Shown here in pieces: positions 11,671 to 23,536 of a stretch of DNA of 64,000 nt. Source of the stretch: Gnetum montanum (Eukaryota > Streptophyta > Gnetopsida > Gnetales > Gnetaceae); NCBI GenBank assembly GCA_015680685.1, contig MNCI01003769.1, positions 166,034-230,033 on the forward strand, in the 5' to 3' direction. The notes under the pieces were generated by a model, which made no database searches, was not told the origin of the DNA, and worked only from the letters and a program-made list of their open reading frames with translations. Each line of letters begins with the position of its first letter. Position 1 is the first letter of the stretch. The translations under genes were made by a program, and so were the position numbers.

Positions 11671-12331
11671 TGATAAATCATGTTTTTTAATACTCTGATA
11701 TCGAGGTGGCCGTGATATTGAATACACGATATCATGTACACGATATCTCGACCCAAGGTCCAATATCATACAGTCAATATCGCAGGGTTATTCTTAATTC
11801 TATAAATACAGTGCCCAGGCACACAATTGGGAGTAAGTTTTTAGTAGTCAAGTAGCAAAACTCTTACAGTTTGTCCATTTAAGAGTTAGAATATTTTCCA
11901 AGTACCCACAGTAGGAGGTCTAAGTGTGAACAGATCTTTATTCAAACATTGATGTACCTAAACACACCATTGTGTTGGTAATAAAGACAAACTCTTTGAT
12001 TCATTCCTTGTAGCACTTGAGACTTTCTTTCTTATGCATTTATATTTTATGCAATTTACATNAACTTAGTAATTAATCATTCTTACTTTCATCTTTGTTC
12101 TAGGTGAGTAATTTCATAAGAACACAAAATAATAAACTTCTCATGCCTCATTCACACTTAACCATACAATTGCATTTCACAAGTGGGACTGGGAAGACAA
12201 TGAACAAACAACATGCACACATTATTTAGCTCTAGTGTACTTTATAATTATAGTCCGCAGAATTTAACTAGATTGCATGTGAATGCTTGGGATTTTTATG
12301 GTTGGACGTAGGGGTACCTCACCACTCATCA
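11671..12331 (+). repeat. 3' LTR of element E1, with a collapsed gap
   Basis: It begins TGATAAATCATG after CGTGGGGATA and ends ACCACTCATCA. Compared with the 5' LTR it lacks about 204 bases (those equivalent to 4069-4272) exactly where a single N stands at 12062. The loss is therefore an assembly gap rather than a biological deletion. U3 GATATC-type words are at 11695-11790. Confidence 0.88.
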
Positions 12332-12336
12332 ATTTC

Positions 12337-14500
12337 GTTATACATGCCCACCTGATCAAGGAAGTATTCCTTGAGCCTTTTGTGTTTCTTTGCCCCATTT
12401 TTCCACATGCTTATTTCAATGACTGACTTCTGATGAATGGCATATACCTCCTCCATCAAGAAGATTGTATTTTCTCTTACAAGGTGGCACATGTTTTGGT
12501 TGACCCTCACCAATTGTTTCCTTAACTAGTGGATACTCTTCTCTAAGATGTTTTTTCTTTTGGATTTTCTATAATGGTCAACCTCATATTATCAGCAACA
12601 AGTGGTTTATTTTCCTTGTACTACAGTAAGCACCTTAGCATGTGCGTACATTTGTGCTTCTGCTACAAAGGCATTCCATACTGCTTCTCCTTCTCTATTG
12701 CCATCTATTTATTCTACTCAATCAAGTGGTTTATTTATTCAATTCTGAACTACTCTATCTAGTTAGGTGTAACAAATTGAGTTGCAAATCTTTGTTTAGC
12801 TCTCAGGGCTACTAGATTATAGTAATCTTAAAATTTCATTCTCTACATGCTCTACCCTTGTCTCTACCATGACCAATTTTCCTTTGGTAATGATGAGCTC
12901 AAACTAGACTATAATGACACCACTGGGGATGTCAAAAGTGTTTTCATGACTTGCCTATTCTATAGTAGTCTATCAAGCACATCTTCATGGTCAATAAGAG
13001 TCATCAAAGTTCTGGCTAACATTTGAGCATCTTTGGCTACAATTAGATCTTTTGGTGGTACAACAGGCATGTTGAAAGATTCTTTGATGTGATCAATGAT
13101 CACCTTTGCTACTCTTGCTACATCTTAGTGCTACATTATCATTACTATAGCTCACTCTCAAGTCTCAAGCACCACTTGAAATGATGTAGCATTCCTAGAG
13201 ATTTGTTGTGACCAATGGACCTCTTCTCTTGACCATACTGAAATATGTCCACTTGCCACATCTACTATAACTGTGGAATAGATGACATTGTTAATAGCTA
13301 TATAAAGGTTGGCCTCCTCCTTTGTTCCCCATTTGATGGTTTCTGCAATCTATTGCAAATGAATCATTGATAGCCTATAATCTTCCAGTGATGGTGTTGG
13401 AACTTGTTGTTGCTACTATTTTTTTTGTTGCTATTACTGATATTTTTGTTGCTATTTTTGTTTCTCTTGTTGTTGCTATTATTATTGTTGTTTCTGCTCT
13501 TGCTCTTGTTCTTATTCTAGGTGCTCCTAGTTTGAGCAATTCAGCATATGAAGCATTTTGGGCTCTCCTGGGAATGCCATTATTGTATCCTAGGATTTTG
13601 ACTTGCTTGCACAACTTTCTGATAAGGCAAGAAAATGGAAGTGTTGGCTTTCCTACCTTCCATTCTTGAAACTACCTCTAAATTTTCATAAAGTAGAGTT
13701 ATGTGAGGTTGGCATTGTATTTTCCCATCAAGATCACACTTCCTCTAGTCACATAGGTGGATAGTTGGTTCAGTCCTTTTGTTGGGAATAGGTAATAGGT
13801 GCCAATTTTGAAGTACATTCTTTATTTTAGAGTTAGTTCATTATATCCCTTATCTTCCTTGTCATATGCCTATTTCAGCCAAAGCTTTTTGGTTTCAAGA
13901 TTTGATTAGGTGGAAAAATGTGCTACCCTTGCTTCTTCATTGGGTATGTTGAGTGCTTTAACTATTACCTTAATTGGGAATGAGACTAAAATTCCTCCAA
14001 TGTTAATAGTGGTATCCTCTTCTTTGTTATGTCAAAGCTGATAGGTTTCCCCAAGGTACCATTTACCATTGTGTAAAATTGTAGGCCATAGTAGTGATGC
14101 TTGGAGTTCTGTCCTTACTGCTTCAAGAACAAATTCTATGAATGGGCCAAAGTTCTTTCCAAAATAACTATGATCAAGATGGATCTCTCCTAAATAGCTT
14201 GGAGGTAGTCTTGTGACAATGTGAGGTGTTTTCCTTGCACTAGTGGTTCTCCTACCTCTCCTTGGGTTGTTTGTCTTCTAGCAGGAGTCTCTTCATGAAT
14301 GCTAAATGATTGGGCTTCTTGATCCTTGTGTTTTAGTTCTTGTTCTCCAATTCAGCCTGTACCTTGGCCTCTTGATTGTCTACATGCACCTTGTGAGGGT
14401 CCTCCTTATGCTCCTTTCTTTGGTACCATTTGCAATCATTAAGGAATTAGGAATCATTAGAAGGCATTCTCTAATTTTTATACCTCCATTCCTTTCTCAT
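12337..14500 (-). pseudogene. Extra ORF remnant of element D between pol and the 3' LTR
   Basis: Minus-strand reading gives broken coding text, including 12513-12319 (64 residues, rich in Lys/Glu) and, near 14000-13900, a block like ILVSFPIKVIVKALNIPNEE. A similar pattern stands in element E on the plus strand (about 36990-37160, DDAMTFFDGVLMSIS then RRFPNE). The pattern resembles the poorly characterised ORF of plant Athila/Tat-like elements sometimes called a plant transposon protein domain; this is a tentative match from memory. Frameshifts and stops are numerous. Confidence 0.4.
13405..13520. repeat. GTT/GCT/ATT trinucleotide-rich low-complexity tract
   Basis: Imperfect runs of GTTGTTGCTATT on the plus strand (AAC/AAT/AGC on the minus) within the D remnant. 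On the element strand it would encode an Asn/Ser/Lys-rich stretch. The plus-strand 100-residue ORF here is an artefact of the repeat. Confidence 0.6.
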
Positions 14501-16240
14501 ACTTTTAGTTAGATCAAGTTCTTAGTTGTTAGGATTGCAAAGTTAGAAACCTTTTGTAAAACATTACCCCATAAGTGTTAATTTCCTTGTAACCCTTCAC
14601 AATTATTCATTTTGTTCCTATGTATGGCTTATAATGATGGTTATACGTCCTTAAGAGCATTATTTAAGTGTTTTGGCATTAATATGATTGATTGTTCCTT
14701 AAAAATTTCAACTTTCACTTCATACTTATCCTTAAAATACATTTTGGGCATTAGAAAATTTTGAAAATTTGGATTAGATTCTCCTTAATAGCACCCCTCC
14801 ATGACTAAGATGAGCATCCTATGATCAAATAGGTTCAAAAATCATGAAAATCAAAGTGATAATGGTCAAGTTATGGCCTAGGAAAGTGTTTGCAACCGTT
14901 TGGTACACGACCGCCAACGAGTGTCCTCGAATAGGATTTAGGTGTCTGCTGGTCTCTGGCAACACCAAGGCCTAGATACCTCCAAATAAACTCAGTAGTT
15001 AATGTGAGTATGTGTATGTGCTATTACGGCGTGCGATTGTGAAAAATGAAATGATTGTGTTATGTGTGAACTATAGATGACTTATCTTAAAGAGATTCAA
15101 CCAACTTTGCCAAGTACTGTGAGTTGTTNAAAAAATTACTACGTAAACTACCACGTACGAGACTCCATTTTGGCTAGATAGTGGACGTCAAAAATTGCAT
15201 TCAACAGAACCTTCAAAAGACTTAATAATTTCTGATTGAAATACCACGGAGATTCACTTTAAAGATAAAATAAAGCTATTCTAGTCCCATCAAAATACCA
15301 AAAACTTTCTGAACCCTCTTGACTATTGAATCATTCAACAGCATGACCACAAGCAGAGGCTCTCTTACAACGATCCCAATAGTAGTTTCTATACGTTGCA
15401 CAATAATAAAATTTACTACTAAAATGCTCTTAAGGCTTTTAAACACAAGCGCTTCTATGGCAAAATTTTAACAGAAATTTTCTATCAGGCAACTAGAACA
15501 ATAAGAGCAATCAAAAAATCCAAAAATTACTTGCCAAGGATGATACTATCTAAACCACTAGCTAAAAAATTGAAACAAAATAAAAATAAAAAATAACTCA
15601 TAGGACTATGACAAAGAGGTTAAAATATTTACTCTAGCAAGCCATCTTACAAATAATCATTCACACTTTATTCTTTAAAATGCTCTTCTCAAGACCCCAA
15701 GTGTGTCTCCAAGTGAGAGCCCAAGTGTGATCCCAATGTCATCTCAAAAGTTTGATGTATGAGACCCCAATATGATCCTACCTCCTTGATCCCTGAAGCC
15801 TTTTTATAGGGTTCAAAGGTAGGTAGGAAAATTACAAAATATCTTGGGTGGTTTAACCACCATAGAGATAAAAAAGCTACAATGGACAAGTGTCCTATGT
15901 AGTTGCCAAGTGTCTTCATTTAGTTACCAAGTGTTCACCATGGAGAGAAACAAGTTGCAGTTGACAAGTGGCCTTTTTAGTTGACAAGTGACCTTTTTAA
16001 TTGACAAGTGGCCATTGTGGAGATAAAAAGGCTATAGTTGACAAGTGGCCTTTTTAATGGTTACAAACATCATGGGATTAAGGCTAGGAAGTTACAACTT
16101 CCATATAAAGTTACAATTATAGAAATAAAAGCTATAGTTGGAAATGTCCATAAATCCCCCTTTTTATAAAATAGCAATACATATAACTTTATATATATAT
16201 TTTTAGGAACAACATAAAGGTCAATAAATAGAATTTGATC
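14501..16240. other. Unassigned sequence inside element D, contains an assembly N
   Basis: I find no recognisable coding domain. A CpG-containing stretch at 14890-15040 differs in composition from the eroded retroelement around it, so this is probably part of a later insertion whose ends I could not fix. A single N at 15129 marks a collapsed gap. Short tandem motifs at 15880-16052 are listed separately. Confidence 0.5.
15880..16052. repeat. Short tandem motif TTGACAAGTGGCCTTTTTA
   Basis: The word GACAAGTG (or the variant CCAAGTG) recurs about seven times. The clearest units, TTGACAAGTGGCCTTTTTAG and close variants, are repeated head to tail at about 15957-16055, with GGAGATAAAAAGGCTATAG spacers. 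The function is unknown; it may be part of a retroelement LTR. Confidence 0.65.
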
Positions 16241-17229
16241 ATCTGTCTCCCCTTGGCCATGCTGCAGAATAATTTGGAGAGGCTTGTGTGGCCTCCTTTG
16301 CTAGCAATTAGAAGAAAGTCCCTCTTCATTCCTATATATTTGGCATATTTATGATAAACTGGAGCTTCATTCTCTCGAATAACTACATCGTGAGCATCAA
16401 TCTCTTGTCCAAACTCATTTTTTAGAAGGTCTCCTCAAGCCCCAAACCATTTCTTCTCATGCATTTATGTATTTGGTTCTGTAAAGAGTACATAGTCTTC
16501 ACATGTTTCTTTTTTATATCATTTATCCTAGTTCTGGAGAATAAAGAGTGTTGGATCAGTGAAATGCCAATGGTGAAGGCAATCGCACACAGAAGCAGTG
16601 ACCAGATCAGGCCACACCCCTGAGTTTCCATTGCGAATTTCATTTGCTTCTTTTTGATATTTATCGAAATATTATTCTCATTTCATTCTTTGCGAAAATT
16701 CAAATCCACAATGGCCTTGGATCTGCTTCAAGTCAGCTTACAAGTAAAGAATTTCAACTGTAATTTATCAAAAACCTTATCAAAAGTGAGAACCTTAGAA
16801 ATATTTGTGGAGGAGGTGCTTTGTTGTTTGGTCAGCTGCCGATTTTGCTCAACAAGCTTCTGCAACGCGTGGCCACGCCTCTGCTGAATTCGTCATGCAA
16901 GTTGTACCTCCCAAAAATTCCGCAACAATTGAAACTACTTCTACACACGGTTCACTGGTAGCTGCCATATCTTCTTCATCTGTGTTGCCACCATCTCTTT
17001 TTCTGGCAACGGCTCCGCTGAAGTCGCAGGCATCAGAGTCGGCATCAGTTCTAACTGGATCCAACTGGAAGAGGCCACGTGCTTTCTTGTCGTTTACCTA
17101 GTGCCCTTCGTTTTTGCCACAGATGACTCCATTATTGCTGTAATGTGCTTGCTACCACCGCAGCGAAAAATTTTCTTTTGTGGATAGATCCACCACCGAA
17201 TCCAAAGAAATCCCAGCAAGGAAAATGAA
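16241..17229. other. CpG-containing unassigned block next to the subtilase pseudogene
   Basis: Base composition is less AT-rich and retains CpG, unlike the surrounding retroelements. Open stretches occur on both strands, for example minus 16643-16422 with a hydrophobic IWSLLLCAIAFTIGISLI segment and minus 17064-16849. None matches a family that I recognise. The expected subtilase GTSMSCPH serine block is not found here, so this sequence does not continue the protease. Confidence 0.4.
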
Positions 17230-18240
17230 TCAACCCTAACTTTCGTAGAAATGGCTGATTACGGAGCATCATTTTGCATGATTTTTGGGCTTTTGCCTCC
17301 GATGCTGCCTGAACCAGGGCTACAATATTAGGCTTGATGATATCTGGTGTCATCGTGTAAATCCTGCGATGATGGGAGAACTCTCTCTTGTAAACGTTGC
17401 TTTTGCTTACGAGATAAAGACCCTCGATCTCTTCGTTGAATTGAAAACTGGGAGAACGTTCATCTCATCAATGTTTCCCATGTATGCAGTGGGTACTTCA
17501 AATGCATAAGCCTATTCAACAATGGGATTCAACTGATTGAAGATGATGGCTTTTGCACCACCAACCTATTTTTTCTTTGATCTATTTTTCGTGTGAATGG
17601 GTTTCCATCTTGGTTACAGAGTACCACCTTGCATGCAACTTTAGTAGCATCCAAACTCCCCATGTAGCATTGGTCTGCCCATATAGGATCTACACCCTTG
17701 GCAGCAGCATCATATGCTCTTACAGTTATGGCTAAATGATTGATTCTATCCATACTCAGACTTAGACTCTGGATATGGGTCTGGATTCCAACAAACCGAA
17801 GATTATTATTGAAATCCCTGTCTATGGATCTGGCTGCAACAATGATGATCTAGGGTGCAATATTTGTCACAGATCCACTATCCTAGAAACCTTCATTGCC
17901 GGCTGCACAAACAACCGTAATCCCATGTCTGACAGCATGAAATGAACCCATAGAGATGGAATCCTGAAAGTTGGTGGAGCCTACTTGAGTAATGATTGAC
18001 ACAGATAAAATTTTGATGCCATCCCTAATTACACTATCACAAGCAGCAAGGATATCTGCATCCCAACAACCGCCCTGCACATTCCAACAGGCCTTGTACA
18101 CTGCAAGTCTTGTAAATGGAGCTCCTCCTCTGCCATCTCCTACTACCAAACTTTTGTAGTTCATATTATCCACAAACCTACCTATAGCAATCGATGTTGT
18201 ATGTGTGCTATGTCCAACCTGTTCCATGAAATGGCCAAAT
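17230..18240 (-). pseudogene. Subtilisin-like serine protease (plant subtilase) pseudogene, truncated at both ends
   Basis: Subtilases are secreted serine proteases of the S8 family. On the minus strand, 18227-17883 reads GHSTHTTS (canonical GHGTHT, catalytic His present), then TRLAVYKACW, CWDADILAACD, ILSVSI, SFHAVRHGITVVCAAGNEG. In the same frame after two stops come DSGSVTNIAP and IDRDF, then the PA-domain text CYMGSLDATKVACKVVLC at 17753-17529. A shifted frame gives FEVPTAYMGNIDEMNVLP and SSPIIAGF, and another gives TPDIIKPNIVALVQAASEA (about 17353-17290). The N-terminal prodomain with the catalytic Asp and the C-terminal catalytic Ser region are absent. It lies within the span of element D, in the same orientation. 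Confidence 0.88.
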
Positions 18241-18249
18241 ATGCCAACA

Positions 18250-18470
18250 GAAAGCTAGGAGGTTAGAGCACAAATCAAAGAAGAAAATTCAAAAAATCTC
18301 TCTTGTCTTAAATGAAAAATGGTGAAAAAATTTGCTAAGTGTCTATCTATATATAGGTTTTGTGTGATCCGATATTGGGAACCAGATAGCAAGTATCTAA
18401 TATTAGTGCTAAACCAATATTGAAAACTCGATATCAGAGCCCAAAAATTTGCATTTTTCATAATGGTCTA
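18250..18470 (-). repeat. LTR fragment (U3 and TATA part), minus strand
   Basis: It contains CGATATTGG, CAATATTG and CGATATCAG words and, on the minus strand, a CTATATATAG TATA-like box just downstream, the same arrangement as in the U3 of the other LTRs here. It stops where the subtilase pseudogene starts, so that junction is a breakpoint. Confidence 0.5.
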
Positions 18471-19959
18471 ATGGAAAAAAATTGATTCTTTCGGATATAT
18501 GAAAGGTTTTAAAGTTACTTTAAGGCTTTGGATGATAGAGATATGAATATTTTTGTCATCAGTTTGTTATTGGAAGTTCATAGAGAAGGAATCTCAAGCT
18601 ACGAAAGTTCATAAGATGGATGAGAAGGGTAATGAATTCATGTAGCAAGAATGTATAGTTTAAATGTTGTGGGAAGTGTAGTTCAAGATGATGTGGAATC
18701 GCTTGGTAGGTATAAGATATAATAATTATACAAGTGGATCTTCCACAAAGCATAATTCAACCCTTAATTCCCTTGTATAACCACACCTAAAATGTCCTTA
18801 GGCACTTAAGGAGTTGGATGTAATGCATAGCTATTTAGCAAAACACACATGTTAGCATCACCAAATTGAGAAAATAACTTTATGTTATACAAAATCACAA
18901 GTTATAACTACTCTTACAATGAGATGAGATGCACTTACAAGGGATTTCAGAGATCAAGATGTGAGGTATCTTACCATAGGCATAATAAATTCTTGTGTGT
19001 TATTAGTGGTTAAAGTAATCACTAGCCTTTCTACCCAAGATTCATACCAAGTCTATACCATTGTCTAGTGACATTGCATCATTTCATCTCTTGGAATTAC
19101 AATTGTAAGACTATAAATTTTTCAAGGAGTATTGTCAATGGACGTATTGTCCAAGGGAGGAGTTTATTCATGGTACTTTATTATTTTTTAGCTTTGTGAG
19201 AAGCTGCCTAGCTTCAAGCATGAGTAACATGTCTTTCCACTAGGACCCCCAAAAATTTATTTTCTACTCTTATATTTTTATTTGTGTTAACCTTTCAAGG
19301 TAGCATTATTTTACTCTTACTCCTAGTTTTTGTTAGATCTACAAGGATGTAATACAGCCTTAGAAACATAATAGAACTCACAACAGTAATCCAAAACAAT
19401 CCACAAATCCCCTTGATGTCACTCTCTTTTCATTTCCTCTTGGTTCTTCACTCTTCTATCCAAGCACAGTGATCACAAGTTTAGTCTTAGTTGTATTATG
19501 GAAAAGAACATCATTATGGCCATGGTAAGAACCTCTTATCATTGGAATGGATGTATGAACAATGTGGGCTCACTATTCAACTAATCAATCCCTTATGACT
19601 TGATAACATAGAGAAATATTTGGCTTATTGGACTACATCTTGCCTTTATTTGTAATGTTTCTTATTAGTAATTAACATTATTTATAAAGGGTTTTAAAAC
19701 AAAGTACAAAAGAAATAAAAAAGATAGTACAAATTGTGCAAAGGTGTAAAAAATGAAAGATTTCAAAAAATGGAAAATTTCAAAGAATTGAAAGATATTA
19801 AATAATATCAAAAATTTAAGAAATGAAAAATGGGAAAGAATAAGAAGATGTCAAATAATGTGAAAGATATAAAAGAATAAGAAAAGTTTTATCAAGAAAT
19901 AGGAAAAGCAAAAAGAATTATAAAACAAACAAAAAATGAAAAAGCACTTATTAATTCCC
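18471..19959. other. No gene seen; AT-rich interior of element D
   Basis: Only short ORFs are present. The region holds the second copy of the 153-bp repeat (19206-19357) and an A-rich stretch at 19690-19950 with repeated AAAGAA/AAATGAAA words. No retroviral enzyme motif is visible on either strand. Confidence 0.5.
19206..19357 (+). repeat. 153-bp repeat copy 2
   Basis: GCCTAGCTTCAAGCATGAGT through GGATGTAATACAGCC is homologous to 8575-8727 in the same orientation, with scattered substitutions. The host elements run in opposite directions (E1 plus, D minus), so this is not simply shared element sequence. Confidence 0.7.
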
Positions 19960-20250
19960 ACATCAAGGCAAAGTGTCTCCCCCATGACTGAACTCATGGG
20001 TGAGTGTTTGAAAAATGCTCCCTAGGTCTCCTAGATCATGCACTCTAGGTGATTCACTTACCATCTTTATTGATTTAACTTTCTATTATTGTCCCATGTG
20101 ATCTTGATGGTAGTTGAGTTTTGATTGTCTAAGTACTTATTATCTTTCCCTTTTGGTGTATGATTATGAGTTATTAATTTCATTTTTGGGTCCTTACTTA
20201 GAGTCATTTTTTTAGAATGGGAATTAATATATGAGTCAAATTGTTCCATG
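19960..20250 (-). pseudogene. Post-integrase junction region of element D
   Basis: On the minus strand a GTCATGGGGGAGACA purine tract near 19990, preceded by degenerate coding text, matches the region that follows integrase in E1 (about 9590-9665). The protease of D ends only about 200 bases upstream (20440), so RT, RNase H and nearly all of integrase are missing between them. Confidence 0.55.
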
Positions 20251-20442
20251 ATTATTTTGGATGGTTAAAGGTTTTCAGTTAGTGACCATAGTGTGTCTTT
20301 TGATTTGATGGCCTTTGCTCTTTCTTTTGCATATACTTGTTTTTCATTATTATTGTGGACCGGTATGGTGATTGTATTGACATTCTAAAAAGTTGATCCA
20401 TGAACGCACCCTCTTCTTTTTAGCAATAATGCATGGAGTTCA

Positions 20443-20800
20443 CTACCTATGTATGGCTATGAGCTTATCTTCCTTAGAGATCTCAACAAATAGATCCCAC
20501 ATACTTAGCTTAGCATTGATTATGCTAAGCCATGCCCTCACCTTGATAATTGAAAATTCCTTATTATCTTCTTTTATATCAATTATCAGAAAGCCTACCA
20601 GATAAGACCACCCATTGATAGTCGTCACCACATCCTCAATCTATCCCAAGGGAATGAAAATAGATTGATCTGTAAGCTCTAACCTGATATCATATTCCTT
20701 CAATAGTGATAGGTTCCATGCTTGATATGTTTCGTAAGAGATCAAATTTACTCAGGATAGATTTCCAACTACTCATAGATAAATCAAAGGAACTTCTAGA
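20443..20800 (-). pseudogene. Aspartic protease remnant of element D
   Basis: The minus-strand text INGWSYLVGFLIIDI, then IIKVRAWLSIINAKLSMW and FVEISKED, matches the second half of the E1 protease (FGWSYPTDFLVIKVE... WLSIVDAKMSI... LEISKENE). The active-site half, further upstream, is frame-shifted. Confidence 0.75.
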
Positions 20801-20839
20801 TCAATTCTCTTTTTAGGGAGTGGCCCTGCATTAATCTAG

Positions 20840-23401
20840 TCTGTGACTATTTCAATGAGCATGATAATCTGCTTGTTATTGTTGAATCATGTCAAAAGGT
20901 TGTTATTGGTAGGTGGATCTAATATAGGAGAAGTTGGTCTTGATGAAGTTCTAACTCTACCAGTCTTTTTTGGACTTATCCTTAGGAAAGGATATTTCTT
21001 TGTCTGGCCCTTAGTGGCGTTAGTAAGATCCTCTACTTATATGTTCATTGCCCTTACAGCTCTCCTCTATTGTGGTTGTGATGGCAGTTCATATTGCATA
21101 ACAGGTGGTGGTAGTGATGGTAAAGGATTTGGATTGTGATTTGCAAAATCAACTACTTGTGGATGCATGTATGAGCCTAAGTTGATCATTGGTGGCATTG
21201 GTTAGTGGTATTCCAACAAATAATACTATGGAGTCTGAAAATTTCCTTTACTAGTGAGATTGTACATTGGACATAATATCCATATGAATTTGGCTATCTG
21301 TATGGATATTGTTGGCAAAGTGGTGGCATAGCCCACAATTGAGGTTATTTCCACTACTGATAATACTTCTCTTACAGCTATGGCAATGATCCACTTGGAT
21401 AATACATGGGTTGGAGGTTCTGTCAATACTTACCTTGAGGATAAGGTAACCTTTTAGGCATTCATTTTTGAACAAAGCTAACATTAAGTGCATATGCCCC
21501 TATCTCTTGTAGATGTATCATGACCAGGTAACATCCCTTAGGATGTTCATGTTGACACAATGCAACCTTCCTCATATGTGGAGCTAGTGTCTGAGCATTC
21601 AGCCATTGAAGCAACTTTGCCTTTCCATCCAAACTCTTCTTTTTCCTATTATCTTTTCCTTTTCCAAAGTCTTTCTCAGTTCTTTCCTTCATAATATTCA
21701 ATGGAGATGAAAATTTTTGATCCACAAGGTCCCACATTTTCTCTACTTTGTTTGCGATATCATTTATAAATTTTTGGTTAGGTAAAGTTTTTTTCGGAAT
21801 GGCCTAGTCCAAGGTTTCCTCCTCTTGTGTGTCGCATAATTGTGCATCTCTTTTTTAAATTGATAGATCTCTATTATACTCTTTAGTCAATTCCCTCTTT
21901 CTTAGCTCACCTTCCTTCTTTTCCACTTGGTTAATTAGTCTTTGGATGTAATGGGCATTCATTTTTTATAACCTACCTTGAGAATAAACCAAAAGAGACT
22001 CTCTAGTTTTGCTTCACAGCCCATCTACAATGTGCCTGATCTATTTTCTTGGTCAAAATTCATGGCCTAGGAATTTGTGCAACAGTGAATAATATCTACC
22101 CATTATTACATCAAGGGTCTCATGATTCCCTTGCTTTCATCCCTAGATCTATTTTCTTAAGTAGGAAACTCATGAATAGGTTTGATATTTGTCATTAAAG
22201 AGTTCGAGCATGGTACTCCAGTGTTTGATTGATTTATGTTCTAGTGACCAGTACAACCTCTTGGCCTCCTTCATAAGTTTTCTAGCAAACAACGTTAACT
22301 TTTTTCATCATTTTCAATATTTTATAGGGCATAGGAATCATGAAAAGCTTGAAGGTAATGTTGTGAATTAACATTATATCAACAATCAAATCTTGGCATG
22401 TTGTTCATGTCCAACTATTTGATTCAACTATATCTCACATGCCTAATTGGAATGTGAACGACTTCATAGATGTTCATCATACTATAGGTTGTCATTAGGG
22501 GTTCATTATCTTGATTAAGTTCATGTGCTCTATTATAGCAGCATCCCCTTCTGTGCTCATGTCTTTCTTGATCCTCCTTTTGATTCTCATATCTTCTTTG
22601 TTTATACTCTTCATCTTCTGAATCATAATGTCTAAGATATTAATCATAACAATCATGATTCCATCTCTCTTCCCTATCATAATCTTTGTGCCTTAACTAC
22701 CTCCTATCAGAGTCCTTTGATGATTGTGAGGATGAGGATGAGTCAATAGGAGAATGGTGTCGACTTGTTCTTCTTTCATGACTCCTATATTCATCTTTGT
22801 GGGACCTTGTAGATACTCTTGGCCTTTAGTTATAGTTATATCTTGAGTCGATTAACTCCCTCTTAGGTGTCTCTACTAAGGTAGACTACATATAAACTTT
22901 GATAGGTTCTTCTAGTCTGATGATAGGTGTTTTTGAGGAATCTTCATGATTCTAGTGGAGTTGTTCTGTGATGAATGTATCAGCATTAGGTTCCTCCAAA
23001 ATAACAAAAGTGTTGACCTACTTTGCTTTGTTATGTATGTGTTTGATTTCCATGGCAGCATCTCTTATCATTTTCTCCTTTGTGGGTTCATAGGGCCTAG
23101 TCATATGCTTAGTCACATGGTACCATTTATGGATTTTATTAAGATTCATTCCCCTTAAGGTAGTTTGAAGCATGGTGAATGAAACACATTCTAGAGGTAG
23201 GACAATGTTGCATTGTATGTTTCTCCACCTCATCTGACTATCCTGATGGAAGATGAAAGTAAAATCTAAATCATAAGGATCAATGTGAGCAGAAGTGATT
23301 CTTATTTGCATTGGCATCCCCCATTCTTCTTTATCACTTATTTTGTCATTGCTCCTCCTTGTCTCTTTATCAAGTGATGATGTATTTTTTTTTGAAGCCA
23401 T
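20840..23401 (-). pseudogene. gag of element D (broken)
   Basis: The first open block (23401-23018, 127 residues) begins with Lys/Ser/Asp-rich MASKKNTSS and contains YDLDFTFIFHQDSQMRW and IVLPLECVSFTMLQTTLRG, similar to the E1 gag start at 4740-4950. An Arg/Ser-rich stretch (RRTSRHHSP) lies near 22760. The knuckle-like block CQHEHPKGCYLVMIHLQEIG is at about 21575-21500, followed by a Tyr/Pro/Gln-rich tail. Multiple stops are present. Gag would form the particle shell and bind RNA. Confidence 0.78.
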
Positions 23402-23517
23402 ATTGTCTTTTTTAGACGTTTATTTTAAGTGTGCTTTTTCTTAGAGTTATAAAGTTTAACTTTATATTCTACTACAATGAACCTTGTAAAATCCGTTACT
23501 TAGCATATATTGACTTG

Positions 23518-23535
23518 TCCCTGGCAATGACACCA
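23518..23535 (-). other. Primer-binding site of element D, Asp-tRNA type
   Basis: The minus strand reads TGGTGTCATTGCCAGGGA directly inside the right LTR. It differs from the tRNA-Asp complement TGGCGCCGTTGCCGGGGA at four positions, all transitions. Confidence 0.75.
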
Positions 23536-23536
23536 A

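Larger units (their letters stand above)
3683..12331 (+). mobile_element. Element E1: plus-strand Ty3-type LTR retrotransposon nested in element D
   Basis: The LTRs at 3683-4530 and 11671-12331 are flanked by the 5-bp duplication ATTTC at 3678-3682 and 12332-12336. Inside, in order, are an Asp-tRNA-like primer site, gag, aspartic protease, part of RT, integrase with its C-terminal module, a 2.1-kb post-integrase region and a polypurine tract (CGTGGGGATA) before the 3' LTR. This order (PR-RT-IN) is the Ty3 arrangement. Every ORF is broken, and the LTR start has decayed from TG to TA in the 5' copy. It inserted into D after D had integrated. Confidence 0.88.

Noticed and set aside
13367-13669. 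100-codon hydrophobic plus-strand ORF (Val/Ile/Leu-rich)
   Set aside because: It is produced by a GTT/GCT/ATT microsatellite; the element strand is the opposite one.
16805-17101. 98-codon plus-strand ORF, Ala/Ser-rich
   Set aside because: No recognisable domain and overlapping ORFs of similar length on the minus strand; the only identifiable gene nearby is on the minus strand.
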